This document shows, in pieces, positions 26,799 through 36,346 of a stretch of 64,000 nt of DNA. The stretch covers positions 496,001-560,000 of the forward strand of contig NZ_OY762934.1 of NCBI RefSeq assembly GCF_963667045.1, read 5' to 3'. The notes under the pieces are model-generated. The model did not search any database and was not told the origin of the DNA. It worked only from the letters and a program-made list of their open reading frames with translations. This DNA is from an uncultured Cohaesibacter sp. Lineage in GTDB: Bacteria > Pseudomonadota > Alphaproteobacteria > Rhizobiales > Cohaesibacteraceae. The position numbers and the translations under genes were made by a program. How positions within the stretch are numbered: position 1 is the stretch's first letter; each line of letters begins with the position of its first letter.

Positions 26799-27682
26799 CT
26801 TTGATAGTCCGCCATTCGAGCGCACGCGCGCACCAGTTCTACAGAAGCCCTCAGTTTCTCGCTTTCGTCTTCCTGTGGCGGACGCCACTGGGCGATGGGC
26901 AAGCCGATGCGATCATCGTTGCGACGGAAGGGCTCCAGTGTGATGGCACCCTGATAATCAATATCGCAAAGCGCCTTCATGATGGCTGGCCAGTCCATGT
27001 TGCCGGTTCCCGGAAAGCCGCGATGATTTTCATTTCCCTGGAAATAAAACAGCCTGTTTCCTGCCATGCGGATCGCGTCCGGAATGGAGCGTTCCTCGAT
27101 GTTGGCGTGGAAGGTATCGAACAGCAGCCCCAAGGCCGGATGGTCAACGGCGTCGATAACCCTCATGGCCTGTGAAACCGTTGAAATCACGTCTGTTTCA
27201 TATCGATTGAGCGGTTCGAGAGCGAGCAGGCAACCGGCATTCTTTGCAAGGGGGGACAATAGGGACAAAGACCCAATCACCCGCTCTTCTCGTGCTTTCA
27301 TTTCATCATCGGTGACGGGCGCAGGTGCCCGTCCGGCAAAGACCATGGGGGCGCCATAGAGAGGGCCGCCAACAGATATGGCGCCAACCGCTTCGGCAAG
27401 CTCGATACAGTATTGGAGATAATCCGCGCCAGCCTGACGGATCGTCGGATCGCTGTCGGAAATCGAGCGGGCCAGCGACACTCTTGCGGCGAGCGCAATC
27501 TTCAGGCCCGCATCATCGAGCGCCTGCCGGATGTCGCCCGGCGCCAGCCCTTCTTCCGGTTCGGGAACCAACAGTTCCACCAGATCAAACCCCAGCTCCT
27601 TCATCCGGACGAACATGCCCAGATGCTCCCGGCCAAATGGCCGGGCAAACTGCATCGAGATTATTCCAATCGGATTGTTCAT
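26795..27682 (-). CDS. Sugar phosphate isomerase/epimerase, D-tagatose 3-epimerase-like TIM barrel
   Basis: 295 aa xylose-isomerase-like TIM barrel (AP_endonuc_2). Metal-site residues are in the family positions: ALEPLNRYETDVIS (Glu), LGLLFDTFHANIEERS (Asp, His), FQGNENHRGFPGTGNMDW (His, Arg) and GAITLEPF (Glu). This pattern is closest to ketose 3-epimerases (D-tagatose/D-psicose type). It would epimerise a free ketose or sugar acid before the Gfo/Idh/MocA enzyme acts. It follows the MalG-like permease by 27 bp and overlaps the next gene by 4 bp. Confidence 0.85.
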   Translation of the reverse strand: MNNPIGIISMQFARPFGREHLGMFVRMKELGFDLVELLVPEPEEGLAPGDIRQALDDAGLKIALAARVSLARSISDSDPTIRQAGADYLQYCIELAEAVGAISVGGPLYGAPMVFAGRAPAPVTDDEMKAREERVIGSLSLLSPLAKNAGCLLALEPLNRYETDVISTVSQAMRVIDAVDHPALGLLFDTFHANIEERSIPDAIRMAGNRLFYFQGNENHRGFPGTGNMDWPAIMKALCDIDYQGAITLEPFRRNDDRIGLPIAQWRPPQEDESEKLRASVELVRACARMADYQR

Positions 27683-27709
27683 CGTCTTGCCTCCGGAGGC
27701 GTTACGCCC

Positions 27710-28540
27710 CTACCCCTTCACTGCGCCTTGCGTCATGCCGCTGATCAGGCGTTTCTGAACAATCAGGAACAGGATGGTCGCAGGCAGAGCGCCAACGATG
27801 CCGCCGGAGGTCAGAAGACCCCACTGCACTTCATACTCACCAATGAGGGTCTGGATCGCGACCGTGATCGGGCGCACGTTCGAGCCACCAAGAGAGAGTG
27901 CATAGAGGTATTCGTTCCAGGCGGTGATGAAAATATAGATGCCGGTGGCGACGATGCCGGGCATGCAGAGCGGCAACACCACGCGCCTCAAGGCCCCAAT
28001 CCGCGTGCAGCCATCGGTCATTGCAGCTTCATCAAGAGACTTGGGTATGCCGTTGATATAACTCGTCATCATCCAGACCGAGAAGGGAATGGCGACGGTC
28101 GAGTTGGCGATGATCAGGGCCAGATGCGTATCCAGCAGACCGAGCACCCGCATCAGAACGAACAACGGCAGGATCAGCAGCACGATCGGGAACATATTGA
28201 TGATCAGGAACTGGGTCAGCAGGTATTTCTTGCCGATGAAATTAAAGCGCGAGAAGGAGTAGGCTGCGGTGACGCTGAGGGTCAGACCGACAACCACTGT
28301 GCCAGCCGCAACAATGAAAGACGTGATCATGTTGTCGAGGAACCCGACGGTTTTGAACAGCCGATAGTAGTTCTCGAACGTAGCCCCGACCAGGCTCGGC
28401 CCTTGCGTGAAGAGCTTGTCCTCCTGGGTAAGCGAGGTCAGCATCATCCAGAGATACGGCCCGAGGGTAAAGAGGAGAATGATCACCATCGGCAGTTCGA
28501 CGGTCAACATGCGGCGCAGTTTGCTTTTGCGACTAACCAT
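27710..28540 (-). CDS. Sugar ABC transporter permease, MalG/UgpE-like
   Basis: 276 aa with six predicted helices. The MalG-type EAA loop reads [28 protein letters not shown]. The N-terminus has a single cytoplasmic stretch, then [22 protein letters not shown]. Its start overlaps the stop of the MalF-like gene by one base (TAATG), so the two subunits are coupled. It forms the inner-membrane pore of a carbohydrate importer. Confidence 0.93.
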   Translation of the reverse strand: MVSRKSKLRRMLTVELPMVIILLFTLGPYLWMMLTSLTQEDKLFTQGPSLVGATFENYYRLFKTVGFLDNMITSFIVAAGTVVVGLTLSVTAAYSFSRFNFIGKKYLLTQFLIINMFPIVLLILPLFVLMRVLGLLDTHLALIIANSTVAIPFSVWMMTSYINGIPKSLDEAAMTDGCTRIGALRRVVLPLCMPGIVATGIYIFITAWNEYLYALSLGGSNVRPITVAIQTLIGEYEVQWGLLTSGGIVGALPATILFLIVQKRLISGMTQGAVKG

Positions 28541-29457
28541 TATTCCGCTCCCTTTCCGACCTTACGCAGATAGACCACGACGATGCCGAGCAACATGATG
28601 GTGAAGAGCACGGCAAGCGAGGAACCGTAGCCGAAGTCGAGGTTGGTGCGCGCCTTGACGAAGGCATAGAGCGGCAGCGTGTAGGTGGCGTAGCCCGGCC
28701 CGCCCCCGGTCATGACGTAGATAACGTCGATCGAATTGGCGACCCAGATGGTTCTCAGCAGCACGGCCGTCACGAGCACGCCAGAGATACCGGGCAGCGT
28801 GATGTGCCAGAACTGGCGAAACTTGCTGGCCCCGTCGATGGAGGCGGCTTCATAATAGCTTCTCGGAATGGACTGCAGGCCCGCAAGGATCATCACGGCG
28901 AAGAACGGGAACCCCTGCCAGGTGAGCGTCAGGATGATGGCATAGAGTGCCGTGGCGGGATCGGCAAGCCAGGGCACAGAGTCCTGAATGATGTTCATGC
29001 GCAGCAGGAAGTCATTGAGGATGCCGTAGTTGGAATCATAGATCCAGACCCACATCAGGCCGATGACAACAGATGGCAGTGCCCAGGGTATGATGATCAG
29101 GGCACGGGCCAGCGGGCGCCATGGGAATTCCTGATTGAGCAGCAGCGCCGTAACCAGGCCGAGCAGCAATTGGCTTGGGATGGTAAGTCCGATCCAGATC
29201 ACGGTGTGCTTGAGAGAAATCCAGAAGACTTCGTCATGAAAGGCAGCAAAGAAGTTTTTCAGGCCGACAAAGCTGATCGCGTTCGGTTTCCATAAGATAT
29301 AGTCATGAAGGCTCATCCATGCTGCCTGCAGCATTGGAAAGAAAACGATAGCCAACGTCACGATCACGGCAGGCGATAAAAGCGCATAAGGCAGTACGCG
29401 TTTAGCGAGCGCCGCGCGGCTCGATGGCCACTCAGATGAAGTCATTGTCATTGTCAT
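28540..29457 (-). CDS. Sugar ABC transporter permease, MalF/UgpA-like
   Basis: 305 aa from ATG at 29457, preceded by GGTGAC; other in-frame ATGs lie at 29472, 29451 and 29445. Six predicted helices, starting PYALLSPAVIVTLAIVFFPM. The EAA loop reads SYYEAASIDGASKFRQFWHITLPGISG. It partners the MalG-like subunit. About 140 bp separate it from the binding-protein gene, including a small palindrome. Confidence 0.92.
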   Translation of the reverse strand: MTMTMTSSEWPSSRAALAKRVLPYALLSPAVIVTLAIVFFPMLQAAWMSLHDYILWKPNAISFVGLKNFFAAFHDEVFWISLKHTVIWIGLTIPSQLLLGLVTALLLNQEFPWRPLARALIIIPWALPSVVIGLMWVWIYDSNYGILNDFLLRMNIIQDSVPWLADPATALYAIILTLTWQGFPFFAVMILAGLQSIPRSYYEAASIDGASKFRQFWHITLPGISGVLVTAVLLRTIWVANSIDVIYVMTGGGPGYATYTLPLYAFVKARTNLDFGYGSSLAVLFTIMLLGIVVVYLRKVGKGAE

Positions 29458-29554
29458 GTCACCGGATAACAAGCCGGTGTCCTATGTGCCGCCATCCTGA
29501 CATCACCCTATGTGGGCGACAACCGACAGCGCAGAACCGGAGTCATGGGGGAGC

Positions 29555-29568
29555 AGTTCGGCCGAACT
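29555..29568. repeat. Palindrome between binding protein and permease genes
   Basis: AGTTCGGCCGAACT is self-complementary. A third copy of CCGAAC follows at 29574-29579, so the GTTCGG arm could pair at two distances. It probably stabilises the upstream binding-protein mRNA. Confidence 0.4.
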
Positions 29569-29599
29569 CGTCGACCGAACCATTTGCGTCTCTCAGCAC

Positions 29600-30820
29600 T
29601 TACTGATTGAACAGCTTGTCGAGCTTCGTGTTCATTTCCTTTGCAGTGATTTCGCCGGTAAGCGCACGCTGCATGTTGACTGGCCATTCAGTGTTCACGA
29701 AGTCGGACGTTTCAGGCCGGTTCGGGAGCATATGGGCGAATGGCAGGGAAGCGATGGTGGCATCGACAAAGCGTTTCGGATGCAGGGTCCAGTTGGCCGA
29801 GTCTGTCTTGGTGACAGGCAACTGACCGGTAGACTCGTTGAATTCCTTGTTGTTGCCTGCGGTGGAAAGGAAGGCGATCCATTTCCAGGCAGCATCCTTG
29901 CTCTTGGCCGAAGAGAAGACAGCCGTCGACTCGTCACCAAATGACGTCCAGCGTCCGCCGCCGCATTCTGGCACGGTCGTTGCCGAGACCTTGTCACCAA
30001 GCGCAGCAACCATGTCGTTGGCCGAGCCGATATGATGAATGGTCATGGCGGTGGTACCAGCCTTGAAGGCGCCCGTCACTTCCTTGAAGCCATCGTTTGG
30101 TGCAGATGGCGGGAAGACCTTGTCTTTCTGGAACAGATCAACCACGAACTGGGTGCCGGCAACGCCAGCGTCGCTGGTCAGGCCACCCTTGTCGAAGCTC
30201 ACGCCTTTACGGGAGAGAACAAGGCTGCCCCAGTGATCGTGACCGCCCTTGCCGCCACGGAAGCCGAAGCCGTAGACATTATTCCGACCGTCACCGTTGG
30301 TATCCCGGGTCAGCTTGATGGCCGCGTTACGGAAGTCATCGCAGGTTTTGGGTGGTTCGAGGCCTAGTTCCTTGAACATGTCGGCGCGATAGTAAAGATA
30401 GAGCACAACATACTGGACGGGCAGATAATATTGCTTGCCGTCCGGGCCCTTGGTCAGATCAAACAGGTTGGCCTGAATATCACTTGCACCATCCCACGAA
30501 GCGAGGCGATCATCAATCGGTTCCAATGCACCCATTTCAACCAGCCGTGGCTGGGCGTGCATTTTCACCATGGCTGCATCTGGTGCGCTCCCTGCAATGA
30601 TCGAAGTATACAGGTTGTCGTAATAGCTGTTCCAGGGAATGTTTTCGGCTTCGATCTTAATGCCGGGGTTCTTTGCTTCGAACTTGGCAACCAGATCAGC
30701 CATCGGGTTGTCTGCATTGTCGAAGTGATACCAGAACCGCACAGTATCTTCTGCGTTTGCGGCCGCGCCACAAACCATCATTGCCGCAGCAAGCGCTACG
30801 ACGGACAGTGATTTCTTCAT
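29600..30820 (-). CDS. Periplasmic sugar-binding protein of ABC transporter (SBP_bac_1)
   Basis: 406 aa with a Sec signal peptide (MKKSLSVVALAAAMMVCGAA, cleavage near ANAE). The mature part shows the family 1 fold: VRFWYHFDNADNPMADLVAKFEAKNPGIKIE, SAPDAAMVKMHAQPRLVEMGALEPID and LGLEPPKTCDDFRNAAIKLT. A strong ribosome site GGAGGAG precedes the ATG. It presents sugar or polyol to the MalFG-like permeases. The gene lies 213 bp after gntR on the same strand, room enough for its own promoter. Confidence 0.93.
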   Translation of the reverse strand: MKKSLSVVALAAAMMVCGAAANAEDTVRFWYHFDNADNPMADLVAKFEAKNPGIKIEAENIPWNSYYDNLYTSIIAGSAPDAAMVKMHAQPRLVEMGALEPIDDRLASWDGASDIQANLFDLTKGPDGKQYYLPVQYVVLYLYYRADMFKELGLEPPKTCDDFRNAAIKLTRDTNGDGRNNVYGFGFRGGKGGHDHWGSLVLSRKGVSFDKGGLTSDAGVAGTQFVVDLFQKDKVFPPSAPNDGFKEVTGAFKAGTTAMTIHHIGSANDMVAALGDKVSATTVPECGGGRWTSFGDESTAVFSSAKSKDAAWKWIAFLSTAGNNKEFNESTGQLPVTKTDSANWTLHPKRFVDATIASLPFAHMLPNRPETSDFVNTEWPVNMQRALTGEITAKEMNTKLDKLFNQ

Positions 30821-31033
30821 CTTCTCCTCCGCTTAATTCCGTTTTCTCAACGGCAAAGTGGTTTCCTCAATGCCCGTGATTTGACAAAAGAAGCCTCCCG
30901 CTCCCCCTGAGGCCGTTCGGGCTTCGGCCATATCCTTCCCCGATCTTTCGATCTCCACTGAAAGCCAGATCCCTCTCCTGAGCGGCTTTCACCCGATAGC
31001 CAGACGTCTCCACGGTCCGGCCAGCACAATAAG

Positions 31034-31738
31034 CTATTCTTCCTCCTCAGTGATATCCGGACCGAACTCGGCGATGGTTGTTACGTGATGTGCGATGGCG
31101 GTGGTGGCTTTCTTGGCGTTTCCCTCCGCAAGAGCATCCAGAATCGCTTCATGTCGCACGGCTGTTTCATACAAATCCCGCTGACTGCCGGAATTCAGAA
31201 TCTTGAAACGGTGGTTATGAATGAGACAACGCTGCAGCATCGGCCGCACACTGGGCAGGTCGGCTGCGTCAAACAGGTTGAGATGGAAGGCGCGGTCGTA
31301 GAGCGTGACCTGATAGACATCGTCCTGCATCGCCGCTGCCTTCATATTCTCGATCGTCTCACATAGTTCGTTTTTTAGTAGAGAGCCGAACCGGCGCAAA
31401 ACGCGCACCATGCTGCGCGCCTCGATATCGCGTCGTATACGGATCATTTCGTGGGCATCATCGGCCCGCGCATCCGCAACAAAGGTGCCGCGATGGGACC
31501 GCCTTTCAACAAGCCCATCATTGCTAAGGGCAATAAGCGCCTCCCTTACAGTGCTCTGACTGCAGGCAAAGCGTTCAGCGATGTCCATTTCGACAATCGT
31601 AGCCATGGGCGGCAAGACGCCAAGCATAATTTCACGCTGCAAATCGTCATAGACAGTAAGGCTCCTCTTCGCACTGCGACGCACTGTGGCTGCTGTGCTA
31701 CCCGGCTGTTTATCAAGATCTTCGTTCGCCATTTTCAT
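31034..31738 (-). CDS. GntR family regulator, FCD (FadR-type) subgroup
   Basis: 234 aa. The N-terminal winged helix-turn-helix (about residues 28-95: VYDDLQREIMLGVLPPMATI, ERFACSQSTVREALIALSNDGLVERRSHRGTFVA) is followed by an FCD effector domain whose metal-site residues (DRAFHLNLF, HNHRF, RHEAILDAL) are present. It lies between the sugar operon (same strand) and the divergent ABC ATPase gene, beside a cluster of TATCGATA-type repeats. The likely role is sugar-responsive repression of both. Confidence 0.9.
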   Translation of the reverse strand: MKMANEDLDKQPGSTAATVRRSAKRSLTVYDDLQREIMLGVLPPMATIVEMDIAERFACSQSTVREALIALSNDGLVERRSHRGTFVADARADDAHEMIRIRRDIEARSMVRVLRRFGSLLKNELCETIENMKAAAMQDDVYQVTLYDRAFHLNLFDAADLPSVRPMLQRCLIHNHRFKILNSGSQRDLYETAVRHEAILDALAEGNAKKATTAIAHHVTTIAEFGPDITEEEE

Positions 31739-31761
31739 CCCAGCGCTTGCATCTCCGTTTC

Positions 31762-31794
31762 ATTATCGATAATATAGCGATAATTAATCGATAT
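31762..31794. promoter_or_regulatory. Cluster of TATCGATA-type inverted repeats, probable GntR operator
   Basis: Palindrome ATTATCGATAAT (31762-31773) is followed by a second, overlapping ATCG/CGAT arrangement running to ATCGATAT at 31794. The site is 24 bp upstream of gntR and about 130 bp upstream of the ATPase gene. Confidence 0.6.
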
Positions 31795-31922
31795 GACAAG
31801 GCCGCTTTTTCAGGTCATGATCGATTGTCCCCCTCATCGGCCCTGCCGCCGAAGCTGGAGTTTTACATACACATCGAACGGCCGGGATTTCTGACCCCGG
31901 CGCGGTCATCTGGGAGGAACTG

Positions 31923-33020
31923 ATGGCGAGTATTAAGCTAGAACGTCTTGTCAAGAATTACGGGACGTTTCGCGCGATCAAGGGTATTGATCTATCAATA
32001 GAGGACGGAGCGTTCGTAACGTTCGTTGGGCCTTCAGGCTGCGGCAAGTCCACCCTTTTACGCATGGTTGCCGGTTTGGAGGAGATTTCCGGCGGCACCC
32101 TCAAGATCGACGACAAGGTCGTCAATGAGCTTGAACCCCGCGATCGTGATATCGCCATGGTGTTTCAGGATTACGCTCTGTATCCGCACATGTCAGTTGC
32201 CGAAAACATCGGCTTCGGGTTGAAGATGCGCGGCATAGAGGCAAGAGAGATCGATCAGCGTGTCAAGGAGGCCGCAGATATCCTGCAAATCACCCCTCTC
32301 CTTCATCGCAAGCCCGGCCAGCTTTCCGGTGGCCAGCGCCAGCGGGTTGCCATGGGACGCGCCATCGTAAGGCGGCCCAAGGTCTATCTCTTTGATGAGC
32401 CTCTTTCCAACCTTGATGCCAAATTGCGTGTCGATATGCGCACCCAGATCAAGCGCCTGCATCAGCTGCTCCGCACCACCACCATCTATGTGACCCATGA
32501 TCAGGTGGAAGCCATGACTCTGGCTGATCATATCGTCATTCTGAAGGATGGCATGATCATGCAGCAGGGCCAGCCCGTAAGCGTCTATGAACGGCCGATC
32601 AGCCGGTTTGTTGGTGAGTTCATCGGGTCTCCCAAGATGAACATCATCACGGCAACCGTCACGGACACCGATGGCCAGACTGTGCTGGAAAATGACAGCT
32701 TCACGCTCAAGGTTGCCGACTGCGGCAAGGCTCTGGGAGATACCATTGAAGTTGGCATTCGGCCCGAACATCTCATTCCCTGCAGCGAGGAAGAGGCCCT
32801 CATTACGGCTAGGGTCGACGTGTTGGAACCGCTCGGGTCTGACACCCATGCCATCTGTCTCGTTGGCAAGCAGGAGTTGACGGCCCGGCTGGACCCGAGC
32901 CTTTCACTCAAACCCGGTGACACCCTGCACCTGCGGGCAGAGCCGGAGAAAATCCACTTCTTCGATCCAGAAAGCGGGGCCCGTCTCGAAATAGACCTGC
33001 CACAACAAATCGCGGCATAG
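31923..33020 (+). CDS. Sugar ABC transporter ATP-binding protein, UgpC/MalK-like
   Basis: 365 aa, start supported by GGGAGGA. Nucleotide-binding motifs are complete: Walker [10 protein letters not shown] (about 38-46), Q-loop [13 protein letters not shown], signature [15 protein letters not shown], Walker [16 protein letters not shown] and the H-loop VTHDQ. A C-terminal TOBE regulatory domain (VGIRPEHL onward) follows. It energises the MalFG-like permeases encoded divergently at 27710-29457, which lack an ATPase in their own operon. A strong terminator follows. Confidence 0.94.
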   Translation: MASIKLERLVKNYGTFRAIKGIDLSIEDGAFVTFVGPSGCGKSTLLRMVAGLEEISGGTLKIDDKVVNELEPRDRDIAMVFQDYALYPHMSVAENIGFGLKMRGIEAREIDQRVKEAADILQITPLLHRKPGQLSGGQRQRVAMGRAIVRRPKVYLFDEPLSNLDAKLRVDMRTQIKRLHQLLRTTTIYVTHDQVEAMTLADHIVILKDGMIMQQGQPVSVYERPISRFVGEFIGSPKMNIITATVTDTDGQTVLENDSFTLKVADCGKALGDTIEVGIRPEHLIPCSEEEALITARVDVLEPLGSDTHAICLVGKQELTARLDPSLSLKPGDTLHLRAEPEKIHFFDPESGARLEIDLPQQIAA

Positions 33021-33105
33021 GCCACGAAAGGCTTGTGCCAGCAAGACTTCTTCTCCGTCCTCTCCTCTTGCCGAGAGGTACCAAAAGAGCACTTAGACCA
33101 ACTTC

Positions 33106-33133
33106 AAAGTGGCTTGAACCATCAAGCCACTTT
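33106..33133 (+). terminator. Intrinsic terminator after the UgpC/MalK-like gene
   Basis: Perfect 12-bp stem AAAGTGGCTTGA / TCAAGCCACTTT with loop ACCA, followed by TTCTTTT. It lies 85 nt after the stop. Confidence 0.9.
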
Positions 33134-33189
33134 TTCTTTTGCAAAGATCACAAGAAGCCCCCCCCTAACGAATGGCCAGCCCAGACATG

Positions 33190-33223
33190 AACAACCGGCA
33201 GACCGCCAAGCCTGCCGGTTGTT
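33190..33223. terminator. Second hairpin between ATPase and RND genes
   Basis: Perfect 12-bp arms AACAACCGGCAG / CTGCCGGTTGTT with a 10-nt loop, 25 nt beyond the stop of the minus-strand RND pump gene. The U-tract is weak on both strands. It probably ends or protects the RND transcript. Confidence 0.6.
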
Positions 33224-33248
33224 TCATTTCAAACGATACCCGCGACAC

Positions 33249-36200
33249 CTACTGTGCCTTCTTGCGGCCAAAACCGAAATCCGTAAGGATCGCGAACAGG
33301 CTAGGCACGAGGAACAGCGACAGGATGGTTGCCGTCAGCAAGCCAAAGGCAAGGCTGTTGACGAGCGGAATAAGAAACTGCGCCTGCGTGCTGGTTTCAG
33401 CCAGCAGAGGCAGAAGCCCGGCAATCGTCGTAAGCGATGTGAGCACCACAGCCCTCAAACGTGCCTTCGCCGCTGTCTTGGTCGCTTCCATCACATCGTG
33501 TCCAGCCTCCATCTCTTCATAGATGAAGGATACAAGCAGGATCGAGTTGTTGACCACGACACCGGACAGGGTTGCCAGCCCGACAAGGCTTGGAATGGAG
33601 ATATCCAGCCCCATCAGAAGATGGCCGATCACCATGCCGATGGCTCCCAGCGGGATCGCGGCCATCACGACAAATGGCAGGATATAACTGTGGAACTGGA
33701 AGCTTAGCAGGATGAAGACAAAGGCCATACCGATGTAGAAATTGGTCAGCAGTGACCCGCCGGTTGTCGCGGCTTCCTTGCCCTGCCCGTTGAAGGCCAT
33801 CGTCACGCCCGGGAACTGCTTCTTGAGTTCCGGTGCGAACCTGGTCTTGACCTCCATCATCAGCTCACGAGCGTTGACCACTGTTGGCCTGATAGCTCCG
33901 ATCACGGAAACAGTCCTTTGCCCGTCGACACGGTTGATGCGCGCATAGCCGCGGCTCTCGGTGATATCAGCGACCGTGGCCAACGGTATTTTCGAACCGT
34001 CAGAGGCGGTGACATAAAGGGTGTTGATACCGCCGCGGCTATTGATTGTCCCCTCGGCCAGACGAACGCGGACGTCGACGCCATAGCGGCCGGTCTGAAT
34101 TTCAAGGCCGGTATTGCCTTGCACGATGGAGCGCAATTCTTCCGATACCGTCTTGGCTGTCAGCCCAAGTCCTCCGGCGTCGTCATGCAATTTGACGATA
34201 AACTCCGGCTTGCCCGGGCGCAGGTCATCGAGCACGTCGACCACCCCGTCATAGCCAGCAAGAAACGCCTTGAGGGCATCACCGGCCTCCTTGATCTCAC
34301 CAAGATCACCACCCTGCAAGCGGATGTCGATGGCGTTGCCTGCCACCCCCCGTTCCTTGTCGGTGAACTTCATGGCCAGACTGCCCGGCACCGGCCCGGT
34401 GAGCTTGCGCCATTGGGAGAGCATTGCCTGCAGGGAGCCTTTGCGGTCTTGTGCGCGAATGAGATCGGCACTGATGGTTGCCAGATGCGGCCCCTTCTCG
34501 TTGGCATCAACATTGACGCCATAATAGACGAGCACATTCTGGACAAGATCGCGGCCTTCCTGCTGCAGCGGCTTGAATTCTTCGTTGACCTTGCCAAGCG
34601 CGGTCAAGACCTGCTGGACCGCGCCTTCCGTTTCATCCAGCGTCGTGCCCTGCGGCATCAGGATACGGGACTGAATGGTGTCACTCTCAAGCGTCGGAAA
34701 AGAGCGGAACTTCAGCATTCCGTTGGCAAAAGGCACATAGGCAAGGATCAGCATGGCAATAATCACGCCAGTGGTGAGGTAACGCCAGGAAATGGCCCAG
34801 TCGATTGCCCGCCCGAACACGCCATTCCGGAAGACCTCGAAGCCTCGCTCGAACGCCGCGTGGAAGCGGGACTGCTTCCGGGCGCCCTGTTTGGAGAGCG
34901 AATGATAGAGGTGGGACGGCAGGATCAGGAAGGCTTCGATGAGGCTGATTGCCAGCGTGATCACCAGAATGACCGGCATCACCTTGAGAACGGCGCCGAT
35001 CTTGCCCGCCATCAGCGCCAGCGGCCCGACGATCAGGATTGTCGTCAGAAAGGACGAGATGACACTCGGCAACACCTGCATGGTGCCCTTCACTGCGGCA
35101 TCGAATTCCTTTTCACCCCTTTTGAGGCGTGCCCCGATATTCTCGGATATGACGATGGCATCATCCATCAACAGACCAGTGGAGACGATCAGCCCGACCA
35201 TGGTCATGGTATTGAGCGTGTAGCCCAGACCATTCATGGCAAAGATCGCCCCAAGGAACGAAACCGGCAGTCCCATTGCGACCCAGAAGCTGTAGCGCAG
35301 CGAGAAGAACAGCCACATCGTCAGGAACACCAAGACAAGCCCCTGAATGCCGTTGGAGGTCAGAATCCTAAGGCGATCAACAATGTTGGGCGACACATCC
35401 TGCGAGATGTCGAGACTGACCCCCGGAGGCGCCATGGTCTTTTCCTTGGCAAGGATATCATCAATGATGGCCTTGACCTTCAGGGTGTCCTGATTGGGCG
35501 TCTTGGCGATTTCAATGAGAGCGGCCCGCTTGCCGTTAAAGGTCACCTTGTCTTCAGCAAATTCGAACTGCTTGGAAATCGTCGCGATGTCCTTGAGGCG
35601 GACAATGCCACCGTCGGCCGAACTCTTGATGACGATTTCGCCAAACTCGCGCGGCTTGCGGCGCTGGTCGGCATAGCGCAGCACCAGATCTCCGCTTTTG
35701 GTTTCCAGCGTGCCAGCCGGCAGATCGACGCTTTGTGCCTTGATCGCGTTGGCGACGTCAGGAATGCTGAGACTGAGGTCCCTCAGGGCAGTTTCGTCAA
35801 CCCGGACATCAATCAGCGGATCGGCAAAGCCTTTCATGGTGGCCTGTGCGACCTGCTTGTTGCGCATCACGCGGGACAACACCTTGTCGGCATAGGCAAA
35901 CAGGCTCTGCGGATCATCGATGCCGGTGATGGCAATGGTCGCAATCGTTGCCGTGCGCTCCATCTTGGTGACCGTCGGGCGTTCAACGTTTTCGGGGAAC
36001 CCGGTGATCGCCTCGATCTCGCTCTTGATGTCGTTGTAGAAGGTATCGAAGTCTCGCCCTTCGATCATGGTCACAACAGCGATGGCGAGGTTTTCACGGG
36101 CCTCACAGGTCATTTCCAGCTTGTCGGGAATGACACCGAGGGCTTCCTCGAAACGGAGACAGACGGCCTCCTCGACATCCAGCGCCGTTGCGCCGGGATA

Positions 36201-36344
36201 GGTTACGCGGACTTCAACCTGCGTCGGATCGGTCTCTGGAAAGGTATCCCGCTGCAATCTTGGCAGAGACAGGGCGCCGACCAGCAATATGGCGACCATC
36301 AGCAGGTTCGCTGCCGTGGGATGCTTGGCAAAATAGCGGATCAT
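33249..36344 (-). CDS. RND family efflux pump inner-membrane subunit (HAE1/AcrB-like)
   Basis: 1031 aa, with the twelve-helix two-repeat RND layout. The N-terminus IRYFAKHPTAANLLMVAILL and TM4 motif GLLMDDAIVISENIGARL (paired Asp of the proton relay) are present, as is the repeat-2 motif GLATLSGVVVNNSILLVSFI. Large periplasmic loops carry PETDPTQVEVRVTYPGA. It would export hydrophobic drugs or lipids using the proton gradient. It follows its adaptor by 2 bp. No outer-membrane factor is encoded nearby, so a TolC-like channel must come from elsewhere. Confidence 0.93.
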   Translation of the reverse strand: MIRYFAKHPTAANLLMVAILLVGALSLPRLQRDTFPETDPTQVEVRVTYPGATALDVEEAVCLRFEEALGVIPDKLEMTCEARENLAIAVVTMIEGRDFDTFYNDIKSEIEAITGFPENVERPTVTKMERTATIATIAITGIDDPQSLFAYADKVLSRVMRNKQVAQATMKGFADPLIDVRVDETALRDLSLSIPDVANAIKAQSVDLPAGTLETKSGDLVLRYADQRRKPREFGEIVIKSSADGGIVRLKDIATISKQFEFAEDKVTFNGKRAALIEIAKTPNQDTLKVKAIIDDILAKEKTMAPPGVSLDISQDVSPNIVDRLRILTSNGIQGLVLVFLTMWLFFSLRYSFWVAMGLPVSFLGAIFAMNGLGYTLNTMTMVGLIVSTGLLMDDAIVISENIGARLKRGEKEFDAAVKGTMQVLPSVISSFLTTILIVGPLALMAGKIGAVLKVMPVILVITLAISLIEAFLILPSHLYHSLSKQGARKQSRFHAAFERGFEVFRNGVFGRAIDWAISWRYLTTGVIIAMLILAYVPFANGMLKFRSFPTLESDTIQSRILMPQGTTLDETEGAVQQVLTALGKVNEEFKPLQQEGRDLVQNVLVYYGVNVDANEKGPHLATISADLIRAQDRKGSLQAMLSQWRKLTGPVPGSLAMKFTDKERGVAGNAIDIRLQGGDLGEIKEAGDALKAFLAGYDGVVDVLDDLRPGKPEFIVKLHDDAGGLGLTAKTVSEELRSIVQGNTGLEIQTGRYGVDVRVRLAEGTINSRGGINTLYVTASDGSKIPLATVADITESRGYARINRVDGQRTVSVIGAIRPTVVNARELMMEVKTRFAPELKKQFPGVTMAFNGQGKEAATTGGSLLTNFYIGMAFVFILLSFQFHSYILPFVVMAAIPLGAIGMVIGHLLMGLDISIPSLVGLATLSGVVVNNSILLVSFIYEEMEAGHDVMEATKTAAKARLRAVVLTSLTTIAGLLPLLAETSTQAQFLIPLVNSLAFGLLTATILSLFLVPSLFAILTDFGFGRKKAQ

Positions 36345-36346
36345 GA

